A stretch of DNA of 64,000 nucleotides, from NCBI RefSeq assembly GCF_918797505.1, contig NC_092798.1, positions 7,267,501-7,331,500 of the forward strand, read 5' to 3'. The notes below the pieces were generated by a model that saw only the letters and a program-made list of their open reading frames with translations, made no database searches and was not told the DNA's origin. The position numbers and the translations under genes are program-made. The stretch is from Bemisia tabaci. Its lineage: Eukaryota > Arthropoda > Insecta > Hemiptera > Aleyrodidae. Of this stretch, positions 1 to 11,420 are shown in pieces (position 1 is the stretch's first letter; the number at the start of each line of letters is the position of its first letter).

Positions 1-136
1 ATCAAGAACCAAGCCTCTTAATTTGAGCGGATTTCCTTTTGATTTAAGCTTAAATCTGATTGAATCAAGAGTCCTTTTTCTTGTCAATGTTTTCAAGAGT
101 CTGGACTCTAGATCCAATGTGTTTTTTTTTCCAGTG
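1..136 (+). repeat. Family A hairpin MITE, right half, cut by window start
   Basis: This is the right half of the palindromic CACTGG-ended element seen complete at 18471, 50986 and 62664. It shows the shared internal string caagagtcctttttcttgtc, then a T-run and the terminal CCAGTG at 131-136. The left half lies before the window. Confidence 0.85.
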
Positions 137-721
137 TAATTGCAACATGTAGTCCAACTGTCCCTGGATGTTCCGAGGGCAGATTTCCAGCATTCGTCCT
201 GCGTTTCGGGTTGCCTACCCCGGTCGAGCTAGGCGCTCGCTCCGGTCCTCGCCAACCTCCCAGCTCCGGACACACGGGGCATTTAATTAAAACACCGTCC
301 GTAATCCCCGGGCGCGAAACCGCGTAAGCGCCCCGCGAACCCTCCGCCCGGTCCGCGTTTTTTCGCGTCGCCACCGGGGACCGTGATGGAACTGACTTGT
401 GGGACACGGTTTCTCCGCCGGGAAATTAATTAATTTCGGAATTTTTCCCGTCCACTCCTAGGATTAATTAACGCTTTTTCCGGGGAGATATCTCCTCCCT
501 CTCGGAGACGGCTTTCCATTAATTACCGGGGCACCGGGCCGGCCCGCGCTACCGGGAAACGGGACACAACCGGGGATTGTTTTTCTAGGCCATGCCGCGC
601 GCGGGCTCAGGCAAGAACGCCGTATGAGACTTCAGATGAAATACAGAGTTTAAAAACAACTTGCGAATAAATTCCGAGTTGATGGCGAAAAAATCTGGAA
701 AAATTCTTTGACTTGCAGAGC
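137..721. other. Unannotated stretch, GC-rich then AT-rich
   Basis: No gene or repeat copy recognised. The stretch has several ATTAATTA-type runs in GC-rich surroundings. A 99-codon minus ORF over 108-407 overlaps the family A end and has no splice-site or domain support. Confidence 0.5.
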
Positions 722-958
722 TACACGGAAAAAATTAAGTTGCTGATATAACAATTCAATTGCTAAAAAAAGTGACTGCAATAATCTATGTAGATTTTAC
801 AATAAAAAAAATGCTACTTTGACCACCCTCGTGATTAAATTAGCTTAAAATAGTGGTTAGAGTAGCATTTTTTTGTTGTAAACTCTACGTTGAAACGTTG
901 CAGTCACTTTTTTTTAGCAATTGAATTGTTAAATCAGCAATTTAATTTTTTCCGTGTA
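722..958. repeat. Family K MITE with TA duplication
   Basis: The ends CACGGAAAAAATTAAG and its inverse are flanked by TA on both sides. The internal arms, AATTCAATTGCTAAAAAAAG and its complement near 905, are long and near-perfect. The total is about 235 bp. TA flanks plus inverted ends fit a nonautonomous Tc1/mariner-type element. Confidence 0.8.
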
Positions 959-1117
959 CATCATTGTATTTCCTGATTGATCACACACATCTCTACGATT
1001 AGAGCCAATAAGTCAGTATTTGTTTGGTGCAAATATGAGTAACTTGAGGAAGAATTACTGATTACTCCTAAACTTTCCGAAAACTTGTTCTGAAAGAGTT
1101 ATCAGTAAAATACATAC

Positions 1118-1164
1118 CAATTAGGGCCCTACGTACTGACAGAGAGAACAAATGTAGTAATTAC
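1118..1164 (-). other. Recursive splice site with candidate 47-nt RS exon (site 1)
   Basis: On the minus strand a long T-rich tract ending CTGTTTCAG sits directly against GTAATT, with the junction at 1165/1164 and a possible branch point TTAAC about 30 nt upstream. A second donor, TTG|GTATGT, follows 47 nt later (GTATGT at 1117-1112). A 3' splice site fused to a 5' splice site is the ratchet-point arrangement. It could instead be an ordinary short exon starting with GT. It lies in sequence not shared with the repeat families. Confidence 0.4.
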
Positions 1165-1357
1165 CTGAAACAGAAAAAAAAACAAAAGCCTGTTAATTAG
1201 GTGGAATTTTAAAAAAGCGAAGAAGAGACAACTTTTGCGGAAATTTCACACAAAAAGAAGGAAAATTGGGATAAAAATGGGTCGATTGCAGTAATAATAT
1301 TTCGGCTTTTCAATCTCTTTTGGTTTTTCTTGGTCGTCAGAATTGTTTTCGCTTTGT

Positions 1358-1521
1358 CAGTGGCAAGGCGTGACCGATCAATTATTAATATTTCCCCATT
1401 TGAAGCTATGCTAGAGAATCGATTATCGAGGTGTTCGTTGCAAACATCCTATTAATCGATCCTTTTCCATAGGTTTAACTGGCATATAAATCGATACATC
1501 GCAAAACATGCCACGCCGCTG
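1358..1521. repeat. Family B hAT-type MITE
   Basis: This diverged copy of the CAGTGGCG-ended palindrome has paired AATCGAT-rich arms. The right end ATACATCGCAAAACATGCC matches the other copies. An 8-bp target duplication is not clear here. Confidence 0.75.
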
Positions 1522-2049
1522 CTCTGTATCGTCTTTCCCCGTTCATTTTCGGTTCTACGGGGTGAACTCACCCGGTCGGCGCTATTAATACGCCGACGAG
1601 GCCCCGATTTAAAAATAAGATAATTAAATAATTTCCTCCGAGCGGACGGCTTTTCCAAACAGCAAAGAAAAAATAAAAAATAAAAAAAAACGAAAAAAAA
1701 AGTAATTTTCTGAGAAACCAGACGCGGCTGACATGACGGGTCGGGTCGACAACGTCCGAAAACGAGAACCGGCGGATGAATTTTTTTCCGCGTCGATGCT
1801 CGCCGAGCTCGATCCGAATAAATTTGAGCAGAACCAGAAGCCAGAGGGGTGGTAGGGGGTGGGGAGGGGGCGGGGGCAAGGCGGGCTTCGGTGAGGCAGG
1901 TCGGGGTTGGTCGGCGAGACCGCTCGGCGATTCCTCGGCACGAAGTCCGTTCGGATGGCAAATGCGAAAATCGCAGAAAAAATTTGCAACCGGAGTGTCG
2001 AGCGGATCTTGATTCGCAGGGATGAAAATGCTCGATTTCCCGACGTGAC
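1522..2049. other. Unannotated stretch with A-rich tract
   Basis: An A-rich tract lies at about 1660-1702 and a G-rich stretch around 1855-1880. Long overlapping ORFs on both strands here end inside the flanking family B and C copies and look noncoding. Confidence 0.5.
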
Positions 2050-2118
2050 GTACCTGGGAAAAACGCCGAGTGAGCATTCGGGGTTGCCAAATTTCTGTCG
2101 GCAATATATTAGTTTTTG
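2050..2118 (+). repeat. Family C MITE, left-end fragment
   Basis: The fragment GGGAAAAACGCCGAGTGAGC followed by GGGTTGCCAAATTTC matches the left terminus of the complete family C copies. No right half follows. Confidence 0.6.
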
Positions 2119-2393
2119 AGAGAAGGAGTGAGGGTATCGATAAGGGCCATTCTTGGGCCCACTAGAATTTCCTGAAGCGTACGATTTTTGGCTCATTGAA
2201 GGTCTCAATTTTACGAGATGCGTCATTTTGATGGGTTTCTCTTTTCGGGTCTCTTACCGACTTAAAAATGGGTCTAAAGCCGAATTCGGCGCAAAATGCG
2301 CTGATCGATTACTTTTTTGATGAATAAAGAATAAAACACGAAAAATTAGGTAACGTTAGATGTATTTCATGTTGATTTAGGTTTCATTCAACC

Positions 2394-2466
2394 GAGCCTA
2401 CAGACGTATTTATGCCGAAAGGAACTACGTGGTTAGGGTAGATCCTTTTCTCATAAATACGTCACT
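2394..2466. repeat. Family Q small palindrome
   Basis: The inverted arms GACGTATTTATG and CATAAATACGTC enclose GGAACTACG-type sequence. A related palindrome lies at 54236-54325. Confidence 0.5.
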
Positions 2467-2965
2467 ATAATCCACACGAATATTTTCTACAATCCTCAAT
2501 AAATCACCGATGTCACCGCACCCGCGAACGGGGCAGAAATAGTACGTCTGACGTCAGAAAAGAAGAGACTCGGGGGGAAGAACGACGACACGTTGATGTC
2601 AAATGCAAAAACCTTTTTCAAACCGTTCATTCTGAGCGAAATTAAGAATGACCCCTCCTCCCCCCCCCCAAACTCCAACGAAAACCATTCGAATTCTCTC
2701 TCTACTACGCCAGTCTCTATTTTTCATCGTCCCATCAAAATTCTCGGTCGCGTCACCGTCCTGTACGGCTCCATATGTTAATTTTTCGTGGAGGAGGACG
2801 CGGCGGCGTGTGACGACTCCAGGATAGTTATCGATCATTTTTCCAGCGTTGCCAAATCATCAGTATATATCAAGTATTCAAGGAGTGTATAAATTGAATT
2901 GCTAAGTGCGGAAAGGACCGGAGGGCTCTCTCATCATTTTATCATCCTGTTTTCACCCACCTGCG
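2467..2965. other. Unannotated stretch
   Basis: No gene recognised. A C-run lies near 2658-2668. The two mirrored ORFs over 2593-2838 are shadows of each other and have no recognisable domain. Confidence 0.5.
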
Positions 2966-3070
2966 AGCTGATTATTGAAATTGATAGTGATAGACAAGGG
3001 AGACGAAGGGAAAACGACGCAGACTTATTGGTTGACACAACGGGGTCTCTAATCTATAGTCTATCGACCG
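2966..3070 (+). repeat. Family F element, short diverged copy
   Basis: It starts with CTGATTATTGAAATTGATAG, contains GATAGACAAGG and ends in the inverse TATAGTCTATCG, matching the termini at 59308-59562. Confidence 0.55.
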
Positions 3071-3095
3071 TGGTTGCTTAGAGTGCTTTAGAGTG

Positions 3096-3258
3096 CTGCG
3101 GCGAGGCGTGAAAGATCGATTATCGATATTCCCCATTTGAAGCCATGATAAAGAATCGATTGTTAAGGTGTTCGTTGCGAACACCGTGTTTATCGATATA
3201 TTTCCATAGGTTTAAATGACAAATCAATCGATACATCGCAAAGCACGCCACGCCAATG
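3096..3258. repeat. Family B hAT-type MITE
   Basis: This is a complete palindromic copy. The inverted ends GGCGAGGCGTG and CACGCCACGCC flank paired ATCGATTATCGAT arms with AAGGTGTTCGTTGCGAACAC at the centre. Confidence 0.8.
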
Positions 3259-3450
3259 ATAGTGAAACAAACGAACAATACCGCCTGACTGACAATTTTG
3301 GCAAAAATGAGTCAGCAACTTTGCCACATTCTACAGTATAAAATATACGCGAGCTGATGATTTGAGTTCGTTCTAATTCTGGAGGGAAGCGCTGAAATGA
3401 TGCTGTAAGGTATGGAAAACAAAGCATATCTAACTTTGAAATTACAAAAA

Positions 3451-3987
3451 TGGCGAAGTTTTCTCTTCATTCTGCGAAATGGTCAGTTTGCAGCTCGGTG
3501 TGTTGTTCGTTAGCAGGGTTGCCGCAGAATTTAGAATATGAAATTCCCTGACATTTCCCTCACACATTTTGGTGGAATTCCCTGACAATTGAAGATGTGA
3601 CGGATGGTTAAGAAGGTCATAAGTGAAAAATAGTTTTCAGGCAAACTTTGTTGTTGGAAACCTCAAACTCATTCTAGAGAGCAAATGAAGGTGGTTAAAA
3701 ATTTTCCCTGATATTTCCCAGTTTTCCCTGACATTTCCCAGTTTTTCCTGACTTTTTAAAATTCCCTGACATTTCCCAGTTTTTCCTGACTTTTGAAAAT
3801 TCCCTGACATTTCCCAGTTTTTCCTGACTTTTGAAAATTCCCTGACATTTCTCAGTTTTTCCTGACTTTTTAAAATTCCCTGACATTTCCCCATTATCCC
3901 TGACTGTGGCAACCCTGAAAAATGGCGAAGTTTTTTCTTCATCCGCAAAATGGTCAGTTTGCAGCTAGGCGGTGTTGTTCGTTAGCC
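3451..3987. repeat. Pair of ~65-bp direct repeats flanking a family D element
   Basis: The sequence at 3451-3514 (ATGGCGAAGTTTTCTCTTC to TTGTTCGTTAGC) recurs at about 3922-3986 with roughly 90% identity by eye. The two copies bracket the D element at 3515-3916. This is far too long for a target-site duplication and implies a local duplication. Confidence 0.75.
3515..3916. repeat. Family D element with internal 38-bp tandem array
   Basis: It starts AGGGTTGCC and ends GGCAACCCT (inverted ends). The body is rich in ATTCCCTGACATTTCCC. Inside, a 38-bp unit starts at 3761, 3799, 3837 and 3875. The minus-strand ORF here only translates this array through its three registers. Confidence 0.8.
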
Positions 3988-4674
3988 ATCGATATTTATA
4001 ATGGACTTAAATGAGGGAAAAAACAGTTTTGCCAACTTGCAAAATCGCCATTCATAACGCTTCCTGGCGGACGCGCAAAAAAAAATATTTCCTTCGGAAA
4101 ATACACTAAAACACGAATCCCGATAAAACCCGACATTGCAGTTACGCGGTTTGGCAACTGGGGGCGATCGGTCGCTGCGTGCGACGTGCGACGTACCCCG
4201 TGCGTGACGAGCCATCGTCGTCATTCGCTGACGAACTTGCTTCCCCGCAAATATGCGGTGTTTGTGCGTTTTTCGAGGCGGGCAGGCGTCGTCGGATCGC
4301 CGATATTCCCTCGGAAAAGTGTCGGAAAACGACGTATTTTCGTGCGAGATTTGGCAGCGTTGCGACGAAGTTTTCCGGGTCGGGCTACGTGGTGGAGAGT
4401 CGGAAGATTAAAAGCTCCTCGGCTAGGATGCGTGCGTGGAAAGATGATGACATGGAAATTCTATCATTTACCAGTAGAAAAGCGTAACTGCACCTTCACG
4501 TTGCAGAATTCCACTCTCAATTTGTACATTCACTGGAGAGTGATAAGCGTTTTTAGCTAGACATTTCACGGATTTTTCCTCTGAACACTGACGTTAAAAA
4601 TCGGTAAAATTTTAACCACCCCTGCATATGCCCTTTAACCGAAAATGTCATCATTTATCAAATACCAGCAAACG
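3988..4674. other. Unannotated stretch
   Basis: Mixed sequence with two overlapping plus ORFs over 4179-4560. Neither has a recognisable domain or credible splice flanks. Confidence 0.45.
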
Positions 4675-4924
4675 GGGTTGCCACGGAATTTAGAAAATGA
4701 AATTCCCCGACATTTTACCTTATTTCTTTGACACATTTTGGTGAAATTCCCTGACAATTGAAGATGTGACGGATGGCTAAGAATACATAATTGAAAATAG
4801 TTTTCAGGCGATATTTCTTGTTCAAAATCTCAAACCCATTCTAGACAGCAAATGAAGGTGATTTAACAAATTTTCCCGGACGTTTTCCTTGACATTTCCC
4901 GGTTTCCCTGACTGTAGCAACCCT
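4675..4924. repeat. Family D element
   Basis: It runs from GGGTTGCCACGGAATTTAG to TGTAGCAACCCT. Internal motifs GAAATTCCCTGACAATTGAA and GATGTGACGGATGG are shared with 3515 and 53828. It lacks the 38-bp array. Confidence 0.75.
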
Positions 4925-5442
4925 CCAGTAGTACTAATTCCCGTAGCTTCTTTGACATCCACTTCGTTCTACATTTGTGAATTTTACATTTACGAGCGAA
5001 AATCAGTAACTCTGGCCGAGAGAATGTAATAACCGTGAGAAATGAGCGTCCTTTCTTTCAACACGCTCGGACTTCACAGAAAAAAACAAACAGAACAAGA
5101 GTTGGTGACGAAATAACACAGGCACTTCTGGGAGTCACGTTGAATTCACTTGGCGTTGCCCCCGATTAATGATAATCGCGCGGGGGTTTAAGTTTACGGT
5201 CACTATTATGCTATTAAAATATTCGAAGGATCTGTCACGAGTGTCAGTTTAAAGACAGGGCGAGCGAATTCCGAAAACTCTAATTCTGCAAGTCGAGGAG
5301 GAATTAGCCAAGTTAATGAACTTGAAAACATTCGTTCCGCGCCATCGGATTCTAGGAAGGCTAGAATGTGAAGTATTTTTTTTAAACCCGCCTCGTTCTA
5401 GCGAGACTCGACTTTTTTTCTCCGGTATTATTCCGGCCCGGC
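4925..5442. other. Unannotated stretch with one isolated splice-acceptor-like site
   Basis: On the minus strand a good acceptor-like tract (CTCCTCGACTTGCAG) ends near 5291. The sequence after it meets stops and has no convincing donor, so I do not call an exon. Confidence 0.4.
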
Positions 5443-5680
5443 CCACAGTGGATCGAGTCGATCAGAGAGGTCGACCATGATATTTTTTTACTAAAACTGC
5501 AAATTTTGATGTTTGATTCGTCACATATTAATTTAAGAGGGGTGCTTCTAGCAGAAAATTTAACGAGGGAACCAACGAAACCACTTTTAGAACCTCAAAT
5601 TTTGGTATAAACGGAGTTATCAGCTTTCAAAGTTTCCCAATTTTGTCCGACCTCTCCTGTTGCCTCGGTCTACTGTGCGG
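5443..5680. repeat. Family M element
   Basis: Inverted ends CACAGTGGATCGAG and CTACTGTG are seen. The internal strings AACCTCAAATTTTGGTATAA and CTTTCAAAGTTTCC match 32674 and 60861 on the opposite strand. Confidence 0.65.
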
Positions 5681-5904
5681 CCCACGGTGGCAAAGCCTCT
5701 TAGAATAGCGTCAAGCCGAGTGTAAATACTAAAGCGACCGTCACTTTTGACCTCTGCGAGACGCGCACGCACTTTCTAGAAAACCATAGTTTTACCGGTT
5801 CTATACTTGACGATTCTCAAGAAAAACACCCTATGAATATTTGAAGGTTGTCAAATGTTTTAAAATTCTAGAGGAAATTTATACAGAGTCCTTGTAATTT
5901 AAAC

Positions 5905-6178
5905 ACACTTCGGATGAGATTGTCAGGGAAAAATTTAAAGAAGCTCATTCGCAAGTTTTTCAGAAAAGGTGAATGTTATTGATATAAATTTGGCAGCTTC
6001 CAAATTTTCATATGGTTTATTGCCTCAGTCTGTGTAATCTACACTTCGGATGAGATTGTCAGGGAAAAATTTAAAGAAGATCATTCGCAAGTTTTTCAGA
6101 AAAGGTGAATGTTATCGATATAAATTCGACAGCTTCCGAATTTTCATATGGTTTTCTGCCTCAGTCCGTGTAGTCTAC
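5905..6178 (+). repeat. Direct tandem duplication, period 136 bp
   Basis: Two copies start ACACTTCGGATGAGATTG at 5905 and 6041 and are about 95% identical by eye. The end of each resembles family M (TGCCTCAGTCTGTGTA). Confidence 0.85.
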
Positions 6179-7749
6179 CGTGCTAAGAAAGAAGGACGCG
6201 AGAAGATTTAAATCTTGCCATCCTTCCCGCGATAAAACTTTTATTTTTAAAGAAAGTTAAGGATATTTTCAGTTTTTTAGCTCGGAGAAACCTTGGGGAG
6301 AATCGGTAGAAATCGGAAAAGAGTAGGTACAAATGTAAAAATTACTAAAATTGATTTTAAAGTTGCCAGGAACGCCAGAATTTGTGTAATTCTGCAGCGA
6401 TGGACATCAATTTTCAGTGTATGTTTCGCTAGGGCGGAAAAGAGTGGTAACTCGTTTTTACGTGTACATTCACGACTTTGCCAACAACAACCATTGCTCA
6501 AACATTTTTACAAGCGAAGCTCATCGATCAATAAAGGCTGGTTGTTTCGATCCCGAACGCACAGCACGGTCGAGCATGTGACAAACACGTTCATGATCGC
6601 TGTTTGTCGAGGCGAAATGGAACTCTTAAATCGACATATTCTCCACAAATAAATATTTACGTAACGGCGTGGCGTGAGTAATCATCATTAAAACATTAAC
6701 GCTCGCGCCGAAAATAAAAAAAAAAAAACGAAAAAAGCTGGCGCCTAGATGTCGAAGAGAATCAATTAGAAACGGAGCGATCCGATTAGTGATAACGGAG
6801 CGAGCCAATCAGAAACGTCGTATGCGCTTTCGGAGATTGCCAAATTCTCCCCAATTGAGTATACTTATTTTGGAGAGAATTTTTAAGAATTCGCCCGCGA
6901 ATTTTCAGATCCTCCGAATTGAACTGAGAACGAGGTTCTCTAAAAACATAGGATGAAAAATATTTAAAAGCCTCTCTGCAAATTTGTAATTTTATCAAAG
7001 GAGATATGGCGACGTCTGAGGGCACATACGGCGTGTTTTCTTAGCAAAGCTGCAGTGGGACATAAATAAATGGAAATTTCTTTAAAAATAACAATTATTA
7101 TAATCGGCGAGAGGGGTCACTCGCAGGACGCTCTTGGCAGGCATCTTATCTTTTAAAAGGTTGTAAATGACATAACTGCGCGTCCGTTGGATGTATTGTT
7201 CGATTTAGTTTATTAACTCTTGACAGCCCAGCGGGTTCCTATTTCTTTGAGTGATGGATTATTGTGCAACTGTAAAATGAGACTTTGGTTATAGTTATTT
7301 AATTATTTGTAGTCTTCGATTGATTCTTATATAAAATTTATAAACATATCTTAGCTCACATAAGGTCACTTAATTTGTTTTTCCCATCCATTCGATTCAG
7401 CATGATGAAAACTCAAGAGATGGGGAAAATCTCTGATGCAGACGAGTAGAGGAGTGGGTTTTTCGTGGTCGCGATCGTAGGGGGATCGTCGGCGGTCCGC
7501 AGGCCACCCCCCCCCCCCCTTGGTGTCCCTTATTTTTGAAATTTGAATAAAGTTAAGCTCCCCAGGTCTCAAAACGTGCTATAAGGTGTAAAATAAGATG
7601 TATATTTTCTTTTAAAAAAAATTTATGAAATTTTTTTTGCGGTCTCTCAAGCGCCCTAAAAGGCGCACATATAAATATTGGTATTTGGGCAGAAGTAGTG
7701 ACGTTTCTCCATGCCCCCCACCCTTCCCAGGAGCCTAAATGACCGGGGC
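6179..7749. other. Unannotated stretch
   Basis: No convincing gene. A C-run lies at about 7506-7519. ORFs at 6277-6652 overlap on opposite strands and look random. A short ACGGCGTGGCGTGAGTAATC at 6663-6682 may be a family B end fragment. Confidence 0.45.
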
Positions 7750-7846
7750 TGACTTTCCCTCCGACTTTTCGCGAGAATTCCCTGACTTTCCGCGGTTGAC
7801 CCAAATTCCCCGACTATCCCTGTTTTACGGACCGCCGGCAACCCTG
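7750..7846 (+). repeat. Family D fragment
   Basis: CGCGAGAATTCCCTGACTTT followed by a terminal GGCAACCCT matches the right part of family D, diverged. Confidence 0.5.
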
Positions 7847-8434
7847 TTAATATCATTACTTTTCGACGACGCGAAAAGGTCCGGACATCCGACCGAAGAA
7901 ATTTTCGCTGGCGATTTTTTTTCGTTTTCCTCCGGCCGGGCCGTGCAGCTGAATCACGGGCGCTAATGAGCGTTTTGCATAAGACGCCAATTTAAATTGC
8001 GGTTTGGCGAATTTTCTCCCTCCGTTCCGTCGTCGCCGAGCCACGGCCGTGTCGCACGAACGAGGTGGAATTTTGCAAATGAAAAGATGCCCTTGAAAAA
8101 TTTTGCAGTGTAGTCGACGACAACGGAACGGGCGTACCACGTGGTCGCGGCGGCGATGCATGCGGACTCATTGTCCGCTTTTCGGAGCGCGCGATAAGCT
8201 GCCTCGTTAAGCCCTTGTTTATCATCCCGGAGTCGTCGCGACGAGCCATGCTACGAGGAATTTTCGAAGTTTCCAAGCCGTCTCGTCGTTTAGAGTGCAC
8301 GGTGCTACGGGAAAAATGGTTAAAAATGTTTTTTAGACCTAAAGAGATGAGGATCCTTTCAAAAGAAAATTGAATTCGTCATCAATGATAAAATATTGCA
8401 CACGTGTTAAATAAATTAAAAATTCGATTAAATG
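7847..8434. other. Unannotated stretch
   Basis: GC-rich to mixed sequence. Overlapping minus ORFs over 7856-8300 have no recognisable domain. Confidence 0.45.
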
Positions 8435-8681
8435 AACCGCATTTAGCAGAAAAGAACCAAGCCACACTAACTATTGCCAAATTTAACTGGGTAATTTAAT
8501 TTTTTAAAAGAGTGCGTTCGTGAGGGTTCCTATGAAAATTTTTAGGGATTTGCTTCGTGCTATGCAGAAAATTCACTGAAAGCACAAAAATCCGCAAAAC
8601 CGTTTCCACGTTAAAAATTAAATTGCCTAATTAAAGGCAATGACTAATGTGGCTTGCTTCCTTTCTGATTAACACGGTCTG
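8435..8681. repeat. Family L MITE
   Basis: The inverted arms GAACCAAGCCACACTAACTA and its counterpart near 8647-8666 enclose paired AATTGCC motifs. A second copy at 41448-41699 has the same plan. Confidence 0.75.
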
Positions 8682-8865
8682 AATATTACACATGTGTGAA
8701 GTAATATAAAAATTATTTGAAATGTTTAAAAAAATTATCATAATAGTGACGGTTCCTTAATCCAAATTATTCTTAAATTATTTATTTATTTAAAACCTTT
8801 TGCTTCAATGATACCAGGATCATCGCGGTCCGAGGAAAAAATACCGACTTCAGTACTTTCATTGT

Positions 8866-9150
8866 AGAAAGAGCGAGCTACGCAACGCAGCGTCGTAAAT
8901 CGCACCGACAGAGCTACGGCGCAGCATGCGACTATTTCGACTCTTGGGATGCATTTTTGCCTATTCGCGGCAATTGAAGGCGCACAACACCTTTGCCCGA
9001 AACAAGATAGTACTTCCACAATGGAAAGAGCGAGCCTCATCGCACCGACAGAGCTACGGCGCAGCATGCGACTATTTCGACTCTTGGGATGCATTTTTGC
9101 CTATTCGCAGCAATTGAAGGCGCGCGACACCTTTGCCCAAAACAAGAGTT
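8866..9150 (+). repeat. Tandem duplication, period 140 bp (family I)
   Basis: The core CGCACCGACAGAGCTACGGC occurs at 8901 and 9041, each followed by GCATGCGACTATTTCGACTC and CAATTGAAGGCGC. Diverged relatives lie at 11043-11183 and 30345-30600. Open frames on both strands here reflect the duplication. Confidence 0.85.
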
Positions 9151-10157
9151 GCCTTCATTTAGACCGGATGGGCAAAACCGGCTCCCACGAGTAGGAATAG
9201 TCGCATTCCTCTGGCGTGAAGGCGAACAGGCTGTGTTACCGCTCACCAAGGCATGATAAAAAAAAGAAACGAAAAGTGTGCTATGATGGATTTAGAATTT
9301 CCACGTATCAATGACGAAAACATCACTGCATTCGGAAAATCACGGAATGTTTAAAAGGAAAACTACATCGTTTCTAGCGAAACCATTTACAATGAAGTAT
9401 GAATGAATATGACCTGATTTCAGCCGAAAAAACCAGCTGTTTAGCTCGCTCTTAGATACAACAAACCCACAATTATTTTCCCCGGAAAGGAGGGTACTTT
9501 TAAACACACGTGGGTTAAATTGGTTCCTTTCCGCTAAAAACTCGATCAAAATTATGTTTTTCGGGAAATTCAACGAATCAACTATGCAAGCGTATTCTAA
9601 TCGGAGGAGAAATTGCGCTGATGGATTATTCAAAACGGAAAGTTTCCGAAAATTCCGCCTCCGTCGACAAATTTCCCGGCGAGCAGGTAGTAAATAAAAT
9701 GCTGTCATCACGCGAGTAATAACGGTAATGGATTGCGTCGGCTTATCGTGGGTCAGAAATTCTTCGGCGGTTGCGCGGCCGTCTGCTTAGAGGTCGAAAA
9801 ATGAGTGGGTCATGAACTGTCGGTAATTCGCGGGTTATCTAATCTGGCAAAATTTTCAATCGTTTGACCGATTGAGTTTCTCTCGATCCAAAACATTTCC
9901 TTTCTGAGAAATCATCGCGTTTCTAAGATGAATAAGACAATGATAATATTGCAGAACTTCAGACGTAAATCAGACTGAATTTTCTTGGAATTTGCAAAAA
10001 GAGGAAAAATAAATCCTAAACTTTCAAGGTAAGAAAATAAAAGCTGTGCGGGATTCTAGCTTCACCAGTATTTTTAAATTTGCCGCACTCTTGTCGGCGA
10101 TGGAATTCCAGATTCCTGAAAGGAAAAGAGAAAAAGCACGAGGCCTATACTTTCACT
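9151..10157. other. Unannotated stretch
   Basis: No repeat family or gene recognised. A 123-codon minus ORF at 9340-9711 has no domain I recognise and no splice context. Confidence 0.4.
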
Positions 10158-10392
10158 TCATCCTTGAAACCAATGACCGTATTTTAATTTTGCTAAAGTT
10201 CCCCTCACAAACTGCAATTTAATTGAAAATTTCACTGATTTTTCTCCTGATCGTAAGTGAAAATTAGACAAATTTTGAACAAAAATTTCACAGGTGTACT
10301 CTTGAAAAAAACTGAATTGTTTGAGGTAATTTTGCAACCTCCGTTGCAATGGAACTTTACGTTCCTTCGTTCGGAAAACGAAGAAATGAGCC
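10158..10392. repeat. Family O MITE
   Basis: The right end has GCAACC then ACGTTCCTTCGTTCGG. The internal ACTGATTTTTCTCCTGATC and a GACAAATTTTG motif are shared with 10762, 18790 and 33528. Confidence 0.6.
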
Positions 10393-10761
10393 ATTAATAT
10401 TAGTTATAAATTGCAAATTGCAGATTGCAGTATAATTTTGCTAACTACAACCAATAACGGGAAAAATTTCCTCCTAGGGTTTAAAATTCGGTCAACAACT
10501 CACAGCGAGACCCATGCGGAAGCATCTTCGCGAGCAATGCTGATTCCAGCGGTTTCAGACAACGAAATAAGTGTAAAATTCAGCGATTCGACTGTAATTT
10601 TCGGCGCTCATGACGCAGCGCAACGGCTGGAGTACGGTTAACGATGGGACAAAAACAGATGTTTCCCCACCGTTGCCGGACGAGACAGGAAAAACATGCC
10701 GCACCTCAGTGAAAATAACCCAAAAAGTATTATCCAGAGAAAATATATGTCATCGTCGTCT

Positions 10762-10996
10762 TCATTAAAGAACGTAACTTCATTTCGACGTTGCCAGATT
10801 GCCCGAAATTGCAATTGAATCAGGAGAATCTTCGGCATTTCAATGTAAAAACGTCATTGATTTCTTCCCTAATCATATGCAAAAATCAGGAAAATCTTGG
10901 ACAAAAAAGGCACAGGTACGTTTATGTAAATAATTGAACTGTTCGAGTCAATTTTGCAACCTTCAAATTAAGTTACGCTCCTTCGTCCGGGATCGA
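10762..10996. repeat. Family O MITE
   Basis: It begins TAAAGAACGTAACTTCATTT and GTTGCCAGATTGC, and ends TTTTGCAACCTTC with ACGCTCCTTCGTCCGG. The inverted ends pair GAACGTAAC with the right terminus. Confidence 0.65.
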
Positions 10997-11042
10997 CGAC
11001 TTCAGAGACCTCGAGCAATGTTTCCATCCTTTGAATGCCACT

Positions 11043-11183
11043 ATTCGTGCTTGAGGGATGTCCATGTTGCATATTCGAAAAATTGAAGGCGCTTTGGTTT
11101 TCTTCATGTCGAAGCTTAAAAACATCTTTTCGTGCTGAAGGGATGTCTGTGTTGCATACGAGAAAAATTGAAGGCGCTTTGAC
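11043..11183 (+). repeat. Tandem duplication, period about 85 bp (family I-like)
   Basis: GAGGGATGTCCATGTTGCAT and AAGGGATGTCTGTGTTGCAT are each followed by AAAAATTGAAGGCGCTTTG. The unit shares AATTGAAGGCGC with the 8866 array. Confidence 0.75.
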
Positions 11184-11309
11184 GGCGTTCCATATACAAA
11201 AATGAGCATAATCAGAAAGATTATATGTATTTGGGAGACCTCGCACTGACGTTCAAGATGATATCATTGAGTGAGGCAGGTCATTTTCGGAGATGAACGC
11301 TATTTTTTT

Positions 11310-11420
11310 GCCTTATGATGGTTGATGAGCAACTTTTCAAGTATAAAATTCACCTAATAACGACTGATAAAGGTCGGGATGAGCCCTGAGCACTTTGCTG
11401 GGCGACATTTTTTGAAAATT
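11310..11420 (+). repeat. Family V repeat
   Basis: CTTATGATGGTTGATGAGCA with AACTTTTCAAGTATAAAATT resembles 61250-61355. Only two diverged copies are present, so the boundaries are uncertain. Confidence 0.4.

Noticed and set aside
1452..2226. Three overlapping long minus ORFs (178-212 codons)
   Set aside because: They run through an A-rich tract and into family B and C repeats, three frames are open at once, and no domain is seen.
3637..3948. 103-codon minus ORF with repeated peptide
   Set aside because: It is the 38-bp array read through its three frames inside a family D element.
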